Assembly (NCBI RefSeq): GCF_000321225.1
Contig: NW_004451858.1
Span: forward strand, 54,658-118,657
Source: Odobenus rosmarus divergens
Lineage: Eukaryota > Chordata > Mammalia > Carnivora > Odobenidae
Length of the DNA stretch: 64,000 nt
Direction of reading: 5' to 3'
Positions 32,691-44,495 of this stretch are shown in pieces. Both the position numbers and the translations under genes were made by a program. The notes under the pieces were generated by a model. It saw only the letters and a list, made by a program, of their open reading frames with translations. It searched no databases and was not told the origin of the DNA. Each line of letters begins with the position of its first letter. The stretch's first letter is position 1.

Positions 32691-35439
32691 TCTGTACCAT
32701 CATTTCTCACCCACTAATACTGTATTGAACACTAGTATTCATACACTAGTCGCTCAGGGACTGGGATACTGACGGCAAGAGATGAAGAGGAAGAACCCTC
32801 TGGATTTCCTAGCGAGCCCAGTCTTTGAATGTCACCTTTCAGAGCCACATTTTTCTGCTCCCAGAACACAGGCAACTTTCCCACCCTGGTCCACCTATTG
32901 CTGCTTTCTTCCTCAGGAAAGAGGGGCTGTGTTCCGTCAAGTGATCAGACCAGTTGTAGCCAAGAAAAACTGGAGGGGTCTCCGAAGAAGAGAAACAAAG
33001 CAGAATGAATGATGTACCTGTTAGACTGGAAAGCCTTCTAGTGACTGGACCTTAGGTAAACGCCAGGGGAGTAGGGACCCCTCTCTTCCCCATCAGCTTC
33101 CACTCTCTTCCCCATCAGCTTCTGCACAGCCCCCCATCTCCCACCCCCCTGCCATGGCCAACTTTTGCCCTGCAAGACCAGAACAGAGATCCTCAGCCTG
33201 AGATGCCAGTCAGCAGCAGGCAAGGCAGGCCCACGCAGAAGACAGCCGGGAGGAAGAAAAGACATTTGGCCCAAGGCACTGGCCTGGCTCCAGCATTGAG
33301 TGACTGTCCCATCTCCTAGTCAGGAGGGCCTGGTAAGCAAATCAGGCCTCCTGCCTGGATGCAATTAGCTATCGACAGGCTCCTGGAGTCTGTATGCAAA
33401 TGTACCTATAATGCAACCTTAGTTATTTTCCAAAGCCATAATTTTGTTTTTAAAAAAAACCTCATGCAGGGATAGAAATATCTGAGACAAGGTGGCCTCT
33501 GCTGACCACCAGGTCACCATAGAGGTTCCTGGTCACAAACCACTATCCATTAATCACCCTGACAGGAGCAATTACAAAGCAGACGTTCTACAAAGGGAAT
33601 GTCGCATTTCCCTGCTACAAGTGAACTGGTGAGGGAATGGATAATTGGAAGCATTTCTGGAAAAACAAATACTATAATCCCCTGTTCCCTTTAATTATAA
33701 ATATAAGCAGGTATGTATTTCTTCCATTCATTCAATAAATATTTATAAGACATGGTATAGTAGGGGAGAAACATTTAAACAATAAGCACTTAGGAATAAG
33801 AGGAGCAGAGAAACATTTAAGCATAAGCATTTCAGAGAAAAACATTAAAAAACAAACTCAAGACTTGGGTTCTGCTTCCAAGTGGCTTGCAGCTAATTGG
33901 GAAGACGCATTACGTGCAAGCGAAAAGATAAATGGCCATCCAAACCCATATGTGATGAATGTTCAGTGAATAGTTTATACCAGCCGTGGTCTAAGAGCGT
34001 GGAGGAACGGGAGGTCCCTGAAGACCAGAGGAGTTTCAGGAAGGGGCCGGGACATCAGGGCTTTGCAAGCCTTGAGTGACAGAGAGAAGAGGAAATTCCA
34101 TGTAGAAAGGAGTGAAATTTATTAGGACAGTCGCCTGGTTTTAGAGGAGAAATTTCTCAGGGAATTGTGAGCAGTAACGTGAATTAGGTAGGTTGGAACT
34201 ATATCACGAACAGACTGAATCTCCAACAGTGTATCAGATTACGCTCTGTCATTTGCTAACAAGAGAGATTGATTCTGAGTGACTTGAATAAAAAGGAAAA
34301 GCAGACTATTTATTGGGGGATGTCAGGATTTCTTACGATGGAGTAGACATGCGTAGTCAAGGCTCAGGATGGGCAGAACCAGGCTGCCTGGCAACCTCAG
34401 CATCGAGACTTTTTACCCTTTATGGGACTCAGTTTCCATACATCTGAACTCAAAGTCTCTCCATTTCAGATTTCAGATTCTTTGGAAATAGGATCTGTCT
34501 GCACACATTGGATCAGAAGCCCACACTCTTGTGCCAACAGCTGTGACCAAGGGGCAGTGCCAGTGACCCTTCTATATATCAGGACAGTCGAAGAAGGGGG
34601 CCAGGTCATGCTCCCGGCAACCAGCTAGAAGTGTTGATTGTAAGTGTGTACTAGATACCAGACACTTTGCTACGTAAGGTCATCACCTAATTATGAAACT
34701 AAGACCATTTTCTATGAAATGGGGACTCATGAAGATGTGCAGCAGAGAAGGAACAAAATACAAATATGGCTTTAAGAAGAGCATTCTATCAGTGAAGTGC
34801 GCTTTGGATTTAAAGATAGAACTGACTTGAGGTCTGAGATGTGTGAGTGATTCCCAACACACTCTGGAGTATACGTTCAAGCCATGTCATCCTGGGCCCC
34901 ACACTCTGTAATTCTGATGGCATGGATCAAGGATGGGGCCATTTGTGTTTGGAGGGAAGTTCATGAGCATAGTCGGGAGCCAGGGAGAGAGGAAACCGGG
35001 CTAGTAATCCTGCCCACAAGCAATGGGAAAGCAGCAGGTGGAGGAGACAGGGTAGCATTCAAAAACGGCATTGCAGCTTCAGGAATCTATCAGGATCTGG
35101 CAGATGGCGACGAAGGAGAAGTTGAGGTGAACCCAAAATTCAAAACTCAGGAAAAAGGACAGTACCATCAAAGAGAATTTTAAAAGCAGAAAGGGGCCAT
35201 GCAGATAATGATTCTGCATTCACGTCCTAGCAGGACATCTGAGCAGACGCAGTCGGGAGACATTGGGGCCCAAATGAGATAAGTGGGTTGTCTTTCTGGA
35301 GGTTATAACTCATACATGGGTAATAACGTATGAACGGAATCTATTCAAAATGAAATTAAAATATTAAGATAATAATGAATTCTAAACAGCATTTCAATGA
35401 TGCATCTGGATTCAGATTTAACTAACCGTACTAGGTGTT
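32691..35439. other. No gene; unassigned, repeat-poor sequence
   Basis: About 2.7 kb with no SINEC, LTR or LINE that I can name. Two short local duplications are visible: ctcttccccatcagcttc at 33083 and 33105, and gagaaacatttaa at about 33767 and 33807. Frames of up to 99 codons lack family features. Confidence 0.45.
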
Positions 35440-35590
35440 TTCATGAATATTATTTTATTTAACCTTCACAATTACCCTGTCATGGAACTGAGCCTCAGAG
35501 CTCTAAATTATGTAAATTGTTTGAGGTAACATACTCTGGGGATGGAGAAGCGAGAATCTGGACACCGATTTTTGGGTTCCTGAGTTCTTT
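35440..35590 (-). mobile_element. MIR SINE, minus strand
   Basis: 'attttatttaaccttcacaa', 'ttaccctgtcatggaactga' and 'tgtaaattgtttgaggtaac' match reverse MIR. The end is diverged. Confidence 0.6.
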
Positions 35591-35917
35591 CCATGACATC
35601 AAGTTACACCTCCCCCCAGTGAAGAAACAAACAAAATTACCTATCCAGACAACCAGCAGATAGGACAAAAATTGATGTTATTGGCACTGTGAAATGTACA
35701 TATCTATCTTTTTAATATCCATATGGATAACTGTTCTGCTTCTTAAACTTGAAAATCCATGTGAACTACAAAGCTCAGAGACAACAGTCCGGACATAGTC
35801 ATGGTGCTGCTGTCAGTGGGCGGGGGGGCGGGGGGGAGTGTTTTTAATCCCTCTGTCTTTGCTTTGTGGCCTGTGTGTGATTTCAGTTCAAAATCTTTTC
35901 TTCTTTTTTTTTTTTGT

Positions 35918-36062
35918 AAGTATTCTTTTTTCTTAATGGAAGGATAGTGGACATATAATATAATGTTAGTTTCGGGTGTACCGTATAGTCATTTGACAAT
36001 TATATGCTTTACAAAAGGCTCACCAGGTAAGTGTAGTTAGCATCTGTTGGTTCAAGGTCTTT
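35918..36062 (+). mobile_element. Old L1-like fragment
   Basis: 'ggatagtggacatataatat', 'tagtttcgggtgtaccgtat', 'gctcaccaggtaagtgtagt' and 'tagcatctg' match a widespread mammalian L1M-type segment. Confidence 0.55.
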
Positions 36063-38469
36063 CGCTTGAGGCTCAGCTCACTGAAATGCAGTTCCTTGCC
36101 TTTTTCCTATTTCAATAATTCCACAGTGACACCTGCTGGGGAGAAAGAACTGCTCAGCCCTGGGTCTCCCCACAGGAGAGCTCCGTGGGGCTGCGGAGGG
36201 CGCTGTGCATGGTGTGGAGCAATGAGCTGCTGGTTCTCCCCACCTGTCCTTCTCCGCAGAGCTGGTTTTGTCCCACATGAGAGTGCAGCTCTTCCAAGAT
36301 TAATGCCCAGATTCTGGTTCCCTTCCAGCTGAGCCGGAGTGCTAGCCAGGTCCCCAAGCACTGAGACCGCCAAGGGACTGGCAAGTGAGGGGGGCATCCT
36401 ATATTCCATTCTAGCTCCTCTTTGCCTCTGCTTGTAGCCCTGAGATCCACCCCAGCACCTGGCCCTCGCCACCACTGTTTGTTTCTCCATGGATCTCCGT
36501 GATACTGTTACTTAATAACAAAGCAAAATTGAAAAAAAAAAAAGTCCCCTGGCATAACTGAGGAGACGCCTTCCCCAGAAAGTGCCAAAATGTTTTAGAA
36601 ATAGAGGCAGACAACAGAATCGTCGCGTATTTCACTAGGCAGGATAGTAATTTATGTAATGTATTTTTAACTGTGAGAAGTGATGGGGGAAACCACTTAA
36701 ATATAATGTGAATTGAAGATTTGTCAGTTATGTAGTTCATGCGGTGGCAGATCTGGAAAATGTTATAAAAATTGAAGGATTACCAACAGCGAATGCCTAA
36801 AATCGGAGCTCTTATTTGAGTTCTGACTCCCCCTATCGCTGGGAATTTTCTGCTTTCTGGGAATATTTTGCTTTCTGTGAAAGGAATTGCAGTTATATGC
36901 TGTCTGTCAAATGTTCTTTTTTTAAATCGCCTTTCTTCATTCTTGTTTTTATCCCTCAGCTCTCTGTCTCGGCCTGTCTGTGGTACTTAGATGGCCTGAC
37001 ACTAGCTCAGTGCCCTGTTATCTCTGAGTCGCAACGTCATTGACCTGACCCCCACACATTCCCATATTTACTCTGGGTCCTGCCCTGTTTTCGGTGGATG
37101 GGGCCTTTGGAACTCAATGGGGCATTCATCCTAATCTGGATCCTCTGCACAGAAGAGTTAATTGGAATAAATAGTCTTTCATTTCTCCTCGAAATATGTG
37201 CCCTGTGTATCAAGGCCACAACAATCAGCAAAATACAGTCATCTTAAGCTGTGGTGAGCTCACACTTCGGCACACACCTCCTTCCAAAGTCATCCAAAGA
37301 TACAATCCCATCTCATGGCACTCACCATCCCCCCCCACCCCACCCCCACCCCGCCGTCCCCCAACCTTAAGATGTGCTCAAAAAAGCCCTTTGGAAAGTT
37401 CTTGGCTTTTCAACAGACTTCTTTATAGATGAAATGAGCCCTCTAGTGGCGATTCGTCGAGTTCCAGCCTCTCTTTTTAGGACTCTGAGGGTGCTGGTTC
37501 AGAATGTTTCTTCTTCCTGCTAAAGGTGCACCAGAGCCAGTTCTCACGATGAACTGATGTAAATCTTGCTTCTGGTTACTGCTTTTCCCCCAGCACCACT
37601 CTACATTCCTTTCCCCAGTTTGTGCATCCCTGAGAATCTTTCTTTTATCTATTACAATCTGGGCAGTTCTGGTCACCGACGGGCTGCCAGAGGATCAGTC
37701 TCACTAAAGCTTGTTAAATTGTGGCCACGAGGACCCTCCGTCCCACGTTCCTGTGGTAGAATTGCTGGTTTCAGAAATTGCGTCCTGAGAATAATAGTGC
37801 CACACCGGCAATCCGTCAGTGGACTCACGAACACCTGTCTCTGAACAGAAATGTACTCAGACATGCGCCTCCTCACAGAGGATGTGAGTCATAGTTTGGC
37901 CACAAACTATAGCTACATTGCATTTGCGTTTCATGGTGTTTCAGTATTTCTAAAAGTCATATAGTCTGCCATGTCAGTTACATCTACCACCCCCATTTTT
38001 GCCTTTATGGTGCTCCAAACAAACTGGAAAGACACATTTTGACGGTTTAGGACAGGGTGCTAGCAAGTGAAGCCCTTCACAAGGGGTATGATGTGAAGTT
38101 GCTAAACGCAGAGAAATCAGAAATCAGTGCTAACTCAGATGTGTGCTGCAGTGGTTGTAAATTGCTCTGTCTCCTTCCAGTCTAAGTGTTTAAATGATGT
38201 TTAAACACTTTGATGTTCTCTTGAATTCCTAATCAGTCAGAAAATGGTATGTATTTAGCACCCGCTGTTTATGCCCTATGAAACAAACACAGTGACAAGA
38301 GCAAAAAGAATATCCTAGTGACCAAAGTATTCATGGTCAAGTGAGAAAGAGAGCAAAGCAAACAGATGAACATCAGCTGAGAACCTGTTTACCAGAAACA
38401 TAAAAACACAAGCACAATTCCTACTGGTTACTCGATACTACATGGGGTATTACTAATCATGAATGCCTG
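36063..38469. other. No gene; unassigned, repeat-poor sequence
   Basis: The part at 36,130-36,480 is GC-rich but has few CpGs, so it is not a clear CpG island. A C-rich tract lies at 37329-37362 and a perfect inverted repeat at 38184-38210. Several frames of 90-127 codons (36,107-36,490 and 37,566-37,844) overlap on both strands with no family features. Confidence 0.45.
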
Positions 38470-38657
38470 GGGTGCCTGGGTGGCTCAGTCAGTTAAGCGT
38501 CTGCCTTCGGCTCGGGTCATGATCCCAGGGTGCTGGGATGGAGCCCCATGTCAGGCTCCCTGCTCCGCCGGGAGTCTTCTTCTCCCTCTGCCTGGTGCTT
38601 GCGCTCTCTCTCTCTCTCTCGGACAAATAAATAAATTAAATCTTAAAAAAAAACAAC
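38470..38657 (+). mobile_element. SINEC
   Basis: Head gggtgcctgggtggctcagt, tail acaaataaataaattaaatc. TSDs actaatcatgaatgcctg (38452) and actaataatgaatgcctg (38658) differ by one base. Confidence 0.95.
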
Positions 38658-39334
38658 ACTAATAATGAATGCCTGTTGTACTACCTTTGAGAAAAGAGTG
38701 GGTCTTTACCAGCTCTTGATTTTTCCCTTCCCTCCATTGTTTGCACCCACAGTGTATCACAAATTCATTCTCTCACCGCCCTTCCTCTGCCCACGGTTCG
38801 TTGCAGTCTCGTGGTCTCTCCACCTGAACAGCTGCAAGACCTCCGTGGGCTGGGATCCCTTACAGTTATGTTGCCCAGGGGCGATCATCCACAAAGCCCC
38901 GGAAGGGCTTCTAAAATGTGCATCTGCCTCATCCCTGCTTTAAAAGTCATCGCTGACTACCTGGTGACCTCTTCCACAGTTTCCAAAGTGTTTTCAGGAT
39001 TTTGGTTCCTTGAGATGTTACTACCGACAAACGAGAAGGGGTTATCTACTTGGGGAATGGCAAATGTGCGCTGTGCATTACCAAGTCAGGCAGAGTGACA
39101 GTACGTGGGAGTTTCCACCCTGGAGTCCTCTGGAAAGCCTTCCCTTAATTCACCTGCAGCTGAATGAAGCCCCCTGCCCCCGCACATCCTTAACATGCCA
39201 GACATACTTACCACATGGCATAACACTAAGGTAGTTATGAGATTTTATATCTTGTTAAATAGGAGCCCTCGAGAGAAAGAATCAGGTCCAATCACGGTTG
39301 TCATCCACTGCGCCAGGCAGTGGAACTAAGAACA
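38658..39334. other. No gene; possibly decayed L2
   Basis: The composition and order of 'cacctgaacagctgcaagac', 'catccctgctttaaaagtca' and 'ggaaagccttcccttaattc' suggest a badly decayed L2 on the plus strand. It is too weak to call a mobile element. Confidence 0.35.
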
Positions 39335-39358
39335 ATAAATAAATAAATAAATAAATAA
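39335..39358. repeat. (AATA)n microsatellite
   Basis: About five uninterrupted aaat units. Confidence 0.9.
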
Positions 39359-41234
39359 CACCTTTCTTGATTCAAGAAACTTAAACCCTAAGTTCACACT
39401 GCAGCTGTCAAAAGTGGTAACTGAGCTTCATAGTTTTCGGTTTTGAAACTTAAGACCTACAAAACCTAAATCATACGTGGGAAATGTAAACACAATGGCC
39501 ATCCATGGAGGCAGATTGGATAGTTAGGTTTATCAAGTCAAAATCTGTAAAAGGTGACTTGAAAATATTAATTAGTATTTTGTATTAATGCTAATTTCAC
39601 TGTGAAGTGAAATGTAGCCCACGAGCCCATGAAATTCTACTAGGAATTTCTTCCTACTGAAATATAAAGAGCCAGAACAAAGCGTCTTGTTCATTTTCAC
39701 TTAATTTTACCCTGATAAAATGAAGGTGTAGGTTAAGACAGAGGACTGTCTCCTACCTTATACAGATTTGGTACAAAAGTGAGAGAGAGGCTAACACTGG
39801 GGACAGGGTCAGCTTTATGGGCGAGTAGCAGTTGCAATCAGACCTGGCCCCACACTTGGACTGTGCTTGGATTAGTGCTCTGCTCTTGAAATTCTTAATA
39901 ATTTTTCAACAAGGAGCTCCTCTTTTCCTTTTGCCCTGGGCCCCACAGATTATGCAGCCAACCCTGAGTGGGGACCTCTCAGAAGCCACCTGTTGCCTCC
40001 TTCAACTGGCAACTTCCCCGGAAGTCCCCTACCCAGAGAGACTATAATCAGCCAGCATCCTTGGGTTTCTAGAAAGCATGAGAGTGCAGCTAGAACCAAA
40101 TCCACAGTAGACATGAATAGCCAGCCCATCAGCCCCTTTTCTGCTGCCCAATCAAGTGTGCCGCTAACCCACTGCTCTGCCACAGCTCATCACGGGTCTT
40201 TTGCTTCAGCCTCTGCCATGGCCTTAGAAACCACATCCCACAGCGGGGACTGGTGGTCCATCAAAGTGGCATTACAGTGGCTCCAGAGTCCAACATAGCC
40301 ATCTCAGGGTATCACCACAGAAAAAAATTCTACAAGGCCTGCACTGGCCGTCAGTGGTTAAGAGTCCTCGCATTTTCAAGAGCAGAATCTCCACCTTATT
40401 CACAGCAGCAAATCATTCCCCATCCAGAAGTTAGTCAACACTTTACTATTTGCATTTTTCTGTTCTCTAATTCCAGTTAAGAACAAATCATTTCTCTTAT
40501 TTGTCTTAATGAGCAACTTTATAATTCTTGACATTTTTGGAATTACAACCCCCTACATTGGAAAAAAACAAAATCCACAAACTTCACCTTCTTATGCCGA
40601 ACATTTGCTTTTAAAACTGAATTGGGTTGGAACTAATGTTCTAAGAATCCTCAATTTTGTATGAAAAAATTAGAAACACCACAGGGTATCATAGAACTAG
40701 GAATGGAAAGTCCCTACGAAGACAATTAACAGTGGAGGGAGGTAGGGCAATAGCACAGAGCTCTCAACTGTGGCTGGCGTTCGGGCACAGGGTAGGCAAC
40801 ATATTTCAACTAGATAGCAAGGCGATGCTAGGTTTATGTGTTGCACTCACGAGAGGTCCTCTGTCTTTAATCTGAGCATGAAATTAAGTACACTTATAAT
40901 AAGCACTAGATCTGAGAAGCTTGGAATAGCCATCATCCATCAGGATTCCTCAGTATAAACCCAAGGACTGCACACCTTCTACCAGAGGCCAAACCTGACA
41001 TGATTGACAGCTGAGTTATGTGTGATGCAGCAGACCAGGCTGATAGAGATGGGGTTCTCTTCCTACGTCTTACTCTAAATGGCCGTGACTTCCAGCGAGT
41101 CGTTTCACAGATCTGGAACGAAGGTCCTCCTCTGTAAGGAGGGGGTGAACATGAGACCCGGGCTGTCACAGGAACACAGCCCCACCTTGTGAGGGACTGC
41201 CTCTGAACCCTTGGCTTTGTCCTTGTTATTTATG
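39359..41234. other. No gene; unassigned sequence
   Basis: No named repeat. Several frames of 70-101 codons lie at 39,832-40,480 on both strands, but codon content and family resemblance are absent. Confidence 0.45.
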
Positions 41235-41395
41235 GGACCTTAGGCTAGTTATGTAACCTCTCTAAACTTCCCTTTACTTCTCTGTAAAAGAGAAAGACAA
41301 AATCATAGCCCTTATCTCATCAGATTTTGTAAAGATTAAATAAGATCATTATAGTGCTTAGCCCAGCGTCTGACACATATTAAGCACACACAACT
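41235..41395 (+). mobile_element. MIR SINE
   Basis: 'gggaccttaggctagttatg', 'taacctctctaaacttccct', 'attttgtaaagattaaataa' and 'cagcgtctgacacatattaa' match MIR. Confidence 0.7.
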
Positions 41396-41879
41396 TTCAG
41401 CATAAAGAGATACCACTGCGCACGTATTAGAATGGCCCACACCCAGAAAACTGACAACACCAAATGCCAGGGAGGATTAGAGCAACAGGAACTCTCATTC
41501 ATTGCTGGTGGTACAGCAATGCGGAAAACAGTACAGCCGCTGTGGAAGACAGTTGGGACAGTTTGGAGAAGTTTCTTACAAAACCGAACATACTTTTACC
41601 ATCTAATCCAGCAATCGTGCTCCTTGGTATTTACCCAAAGGAGCTGAAAACTTATGTCCACGCAAAAACTTGCACCCAGAAGTTTATAGCAGCTTTATTC
41701 ATAATTGCCAAACCTTGGACCCAACAAAGGTGTCCTTCAGTAGGTGAATGGATAAAACAAACTGCGACACACCCACACAATAGAATAATATTCAGTGCTA
41801 AAAAGAAACAAGCTATCAAGTCGTGAGAAGACATGAAGGAACCTCACATGCATGTGACTAAGTGAAAGCAGCCAATCTG

Positions 41880-42079
41880 CGGGGCGCCTGGGTAGCTCAG
41901 TTGGTTAAGCAACTGCCTTCCACTCAGGTCATGATCCTGGAGTCCCGGGATCGAGTCCCGCATCGGGCTCCCTGCTCAGCGGAGGGTCTGCTTCTCCCTC
42001 TGACCCTCTTCCCTCTTGTGTTCTCTGTCTCTCATTCTCTCCCTCAAATAAATAAATAAAATCTTTAAAAAAAAAAAAA
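41880..42079 (+). mobile_element. SINEC inside the L1
   Basis: Head ggggcgcctgggtagctcag, a body with gtcccgggatcgagtcccgc, tail aaataaataaaatct plus A15. TSDs agcagccaatctg lie at 41867 and 42081. Confidence 0.96.
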
Positions 42080-42125
42080 AAGCAGCCAATCTGAAAAGGC
42101 TACATATTGTATGGTTCTGCTTTAA

Positions 42126-42341
42126 TTTTTTAAAGATTTATTTATTTGAGAGAGAGAGAGAGAGAGAAAGCATGCCCAAGCAGGCGGAGGGGCAGAGGAC
42201 AAGGGAGAGAGAATCTTCAAGCAGCCTCCCCACTGAGTGCAGAGCCCACCACGGGGCTTGATCCCAAGACTCCGAGATCATGACCTGAGCTGAAATCAAG
42301 AGTTGGAGGACGCTTAACAGACTGAGACACCTAGGCGCCCC
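42126..42341 (-). mobile_element. SINEC, minus strand, inside the L1
   Basis: The tail side ttaaagatttatttatttga leads into (GA)n, and the head side ends actgagacacctaggcgccc. No clear TSD could be seen. Confidence 0.93.
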
Positions 42342-42647
42342 TCACAATATGACATGCTGGAAAAGGCAAAACTATGGAGAGAGTAAAAAGATCAGTAGTT
42401 GCCAAGGATAAAGAGGGAAGGAGAAATGCATAGGTGGAGCACAGAGGAATTTTAGGACAGTGAACTACTTTGTATGATACTGTAGGGTGGATACATGTTA
42501 TATATTTGTCCAAATCCACTGAATGCATAATAGTAAGAGTGAACCCTAATGTAAACCATGGACTCTGGGTGATAATGACGTGTCAGTGGAGGTTCATCAA
42601 CTGCAACAAATGTACCACTCTGGTGGGGGATGCCGATAAGGGAGAGG

Positions 42648-42674
42648 CTGTGTGTGTGTGTGTGTGTGTGTGTA
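42648..42674. repeat. (TG)n microsatellite
   Basis: About 13 TG units within the L1 3' UTR. Confidence 0.97.
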
Positions 42675-42775
42675 GTGGGTGTATGGTAGGTGGGAAAACG
42701 GGTTATATGGGAAATCTCTGTATCTCCAGCTTAATATTGCTGTGAACTTAAACTGCTCTAAAAAAAATAAAATCT

Positions 42776-44094
42776 ATTATAAAATGTTTAGCTGGAGCTA
42801 TTTTTATCAATGATCCTTTCTAACTTCAGATTCTGATGGTATATGTAGCCAATACATATTTGCTGAATGGAGCTAATGTTTACCCAGCATTTGTGTTATC
42901 CTGGCCTCTGGTGGTGAATTTGCAGAGATGTCATAATTCTCACTATTGCATTTAGCATTTCCATAGCACTTTTCCTGGTTTTGGTTTTCCCTGAGCTGTT
43001 ATAATTATTGAGCCTTTCCCATCCCCCATCCTCCACAACTGCTTTGTGTGCAGCTGATTACTATTATTATCCTGGATTTCCAAAGAAGGAAACAGGCACA
43101 ATGGGTCCTTATCTAGGAGGTGTTATTTGGGCATAAATAACACTTCAGCGAAACAGGTGAGGCACAATTTCCATCTTGGCATTAAATTAGAAGTAGACCC
43201 CAGGAATATTTTATTCCTGAAATAACAACCACCAAGTGGAAAAGCCAGAGTGATTAACTAATGTCCCTTGGCTTTTATAATAACTTGGTAATACATTCAG
43301 AGTTCGAGGCACCTGCTCATAGACTGGACTTCTCTGGACCTGCCAGGGCCCCAAGCCTCTTTTGCTGGGTGAACTGAGTGTCAAGGCAGCTCAGTGGACT
43401 GAGCTTCGCAGAACCTGGATCCTCTAACTCTGCATTGCTGTAGCCATATAAAGCAAGTCCTTGAGCCTTCATCAGGGTTTTCTTTTGGCAGGGGGGTGTT
43501 TTTTAATTTATGGAGTAGTCTGACTTTTCTACCTCCCAGGGCTAAGGAGAAAAAAAAGATATATGTGGCATATGTAGATAAAAAAGACAACTCCTAAGAT
43601 GGTGACTGGATCAGCGCTTTCTTTGTCATGCATAAAGCTCATAAATGGATAATCCTTCAGCCTTAGAGCTGGGGCCTAGGCAAAGTGGGGTCAGGAGTAG
43701 ACTCACAGACAGCTACAAACAGCCACAGTACTACCAGAGATGCATTTAGACCTATATTTAGACCATGATGATCACAACTCATAGGGCAAGAAAATTAAAA
43801 ATGCAAGCCCCATCAAGGATTTGAGGCATTGAATTCTTGCTCAGTGCACATGCATACCATTCCAACTACATGTCTATTAAATTGTTAGCATAAGGCTGGC
43901 TAGGTTCCTTTGCCAACTCAGGCCCTGTTCACAAAAATGGAATAAGTTATATGTCATTGACTTAGCAGACCCCACTTTGATTAAGGTTACCCTCACCGGT
44001 AATGGGGCAGATTAATATCCTGTGTTTCAATGATGCTCTGAGAAGGGTACATCATCTCTGTTCTTTCCCAAAATCCATAGCTCCAATCTGACAA
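42776..44094. other. No gene; unassigned sequence
   Basis: A weak MIR-like piece lies near 43,050-43,110 ('actattattatcctggattt', 'aaagaaggaaacaggcaca'). Nothing coding. Confidence 0.4.
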
Positions 44095-44495
44095 AACATG
44101 AGACAAAACCAAAATGAGAGACACCTGACAAGGTACTTGACTGGTACTCTTCAAAAGTGCCAAGGTCATGAAAGACAAGGAAAAACTGAGGAAAGGTCAC
44201 AGACTAGAGGAGGCTAAGGAGACAGAGCAACCAAATTCAACTAAGAGTCCTAGTTCAGATCCAGGACAGAAAAATACTGGCAGAGGGAAGACAGAGGGAA
44301 GACTGGCAATATCCAAAAAAGGTACATAGTTTTAGTTAGTGGTATCATATCAAGGTTGACCTCTTAAAAGGTGTACTGTGGTTTCATGAGATGTTAACAT
44401 TGGAGGAAGCTGGTGAAGGTGTGTGTGGGAGTTCTCTATCTTCCCAACTGCTCTGTAGGTTTAAGTTTATTTCAGATTAAAACTTTTTTTTTAAA
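44095..44495 (+). mobile_element. Old L1 (L1ME-like) 3' UTR
   Basis: 'aacatgagacaaaaccaaaa', 'ggtactcttcaaaagtgcca', 'aggtcatgaaagacaaggaa', 'gtcacagactagaggaggct' and 'ggtttaagtttatttcagat' follow the L1ME tail. The same sequence type occurs at 63,460-63,760. Confidence 0.7.

Larger units (their letters stand above)
41398..42775 (+). mobile_element. Old L1, ORF2 3' end and 3' UTR, carrying two SINEs
   Basis: One frame translates to clear L1 ORF2 C-terminal landmarks (GTLIHCWW, LLGIYPKE, FIAALFIIAKPW, WIKQT), with frameshifts and stops, so it is dead. After the SINEs the 3' part resumes ('ctggaaaaggcaaaactatg', 'caactgcaacaaatgtacca', 'actctggtgggggatgccga') and ends aactgctctaaaaaaaataa. 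SINEs at 41880-42079 (+) and 42126-42341 (-) split it. Confidence 0.88.

Noticed and set aside
36066..36490. GC-rich patch as a CpG island or promoter
   Set aside because: GC is raised but CpG dinucleotides are few and no TATA/initiator arrangement or first exon is visible.
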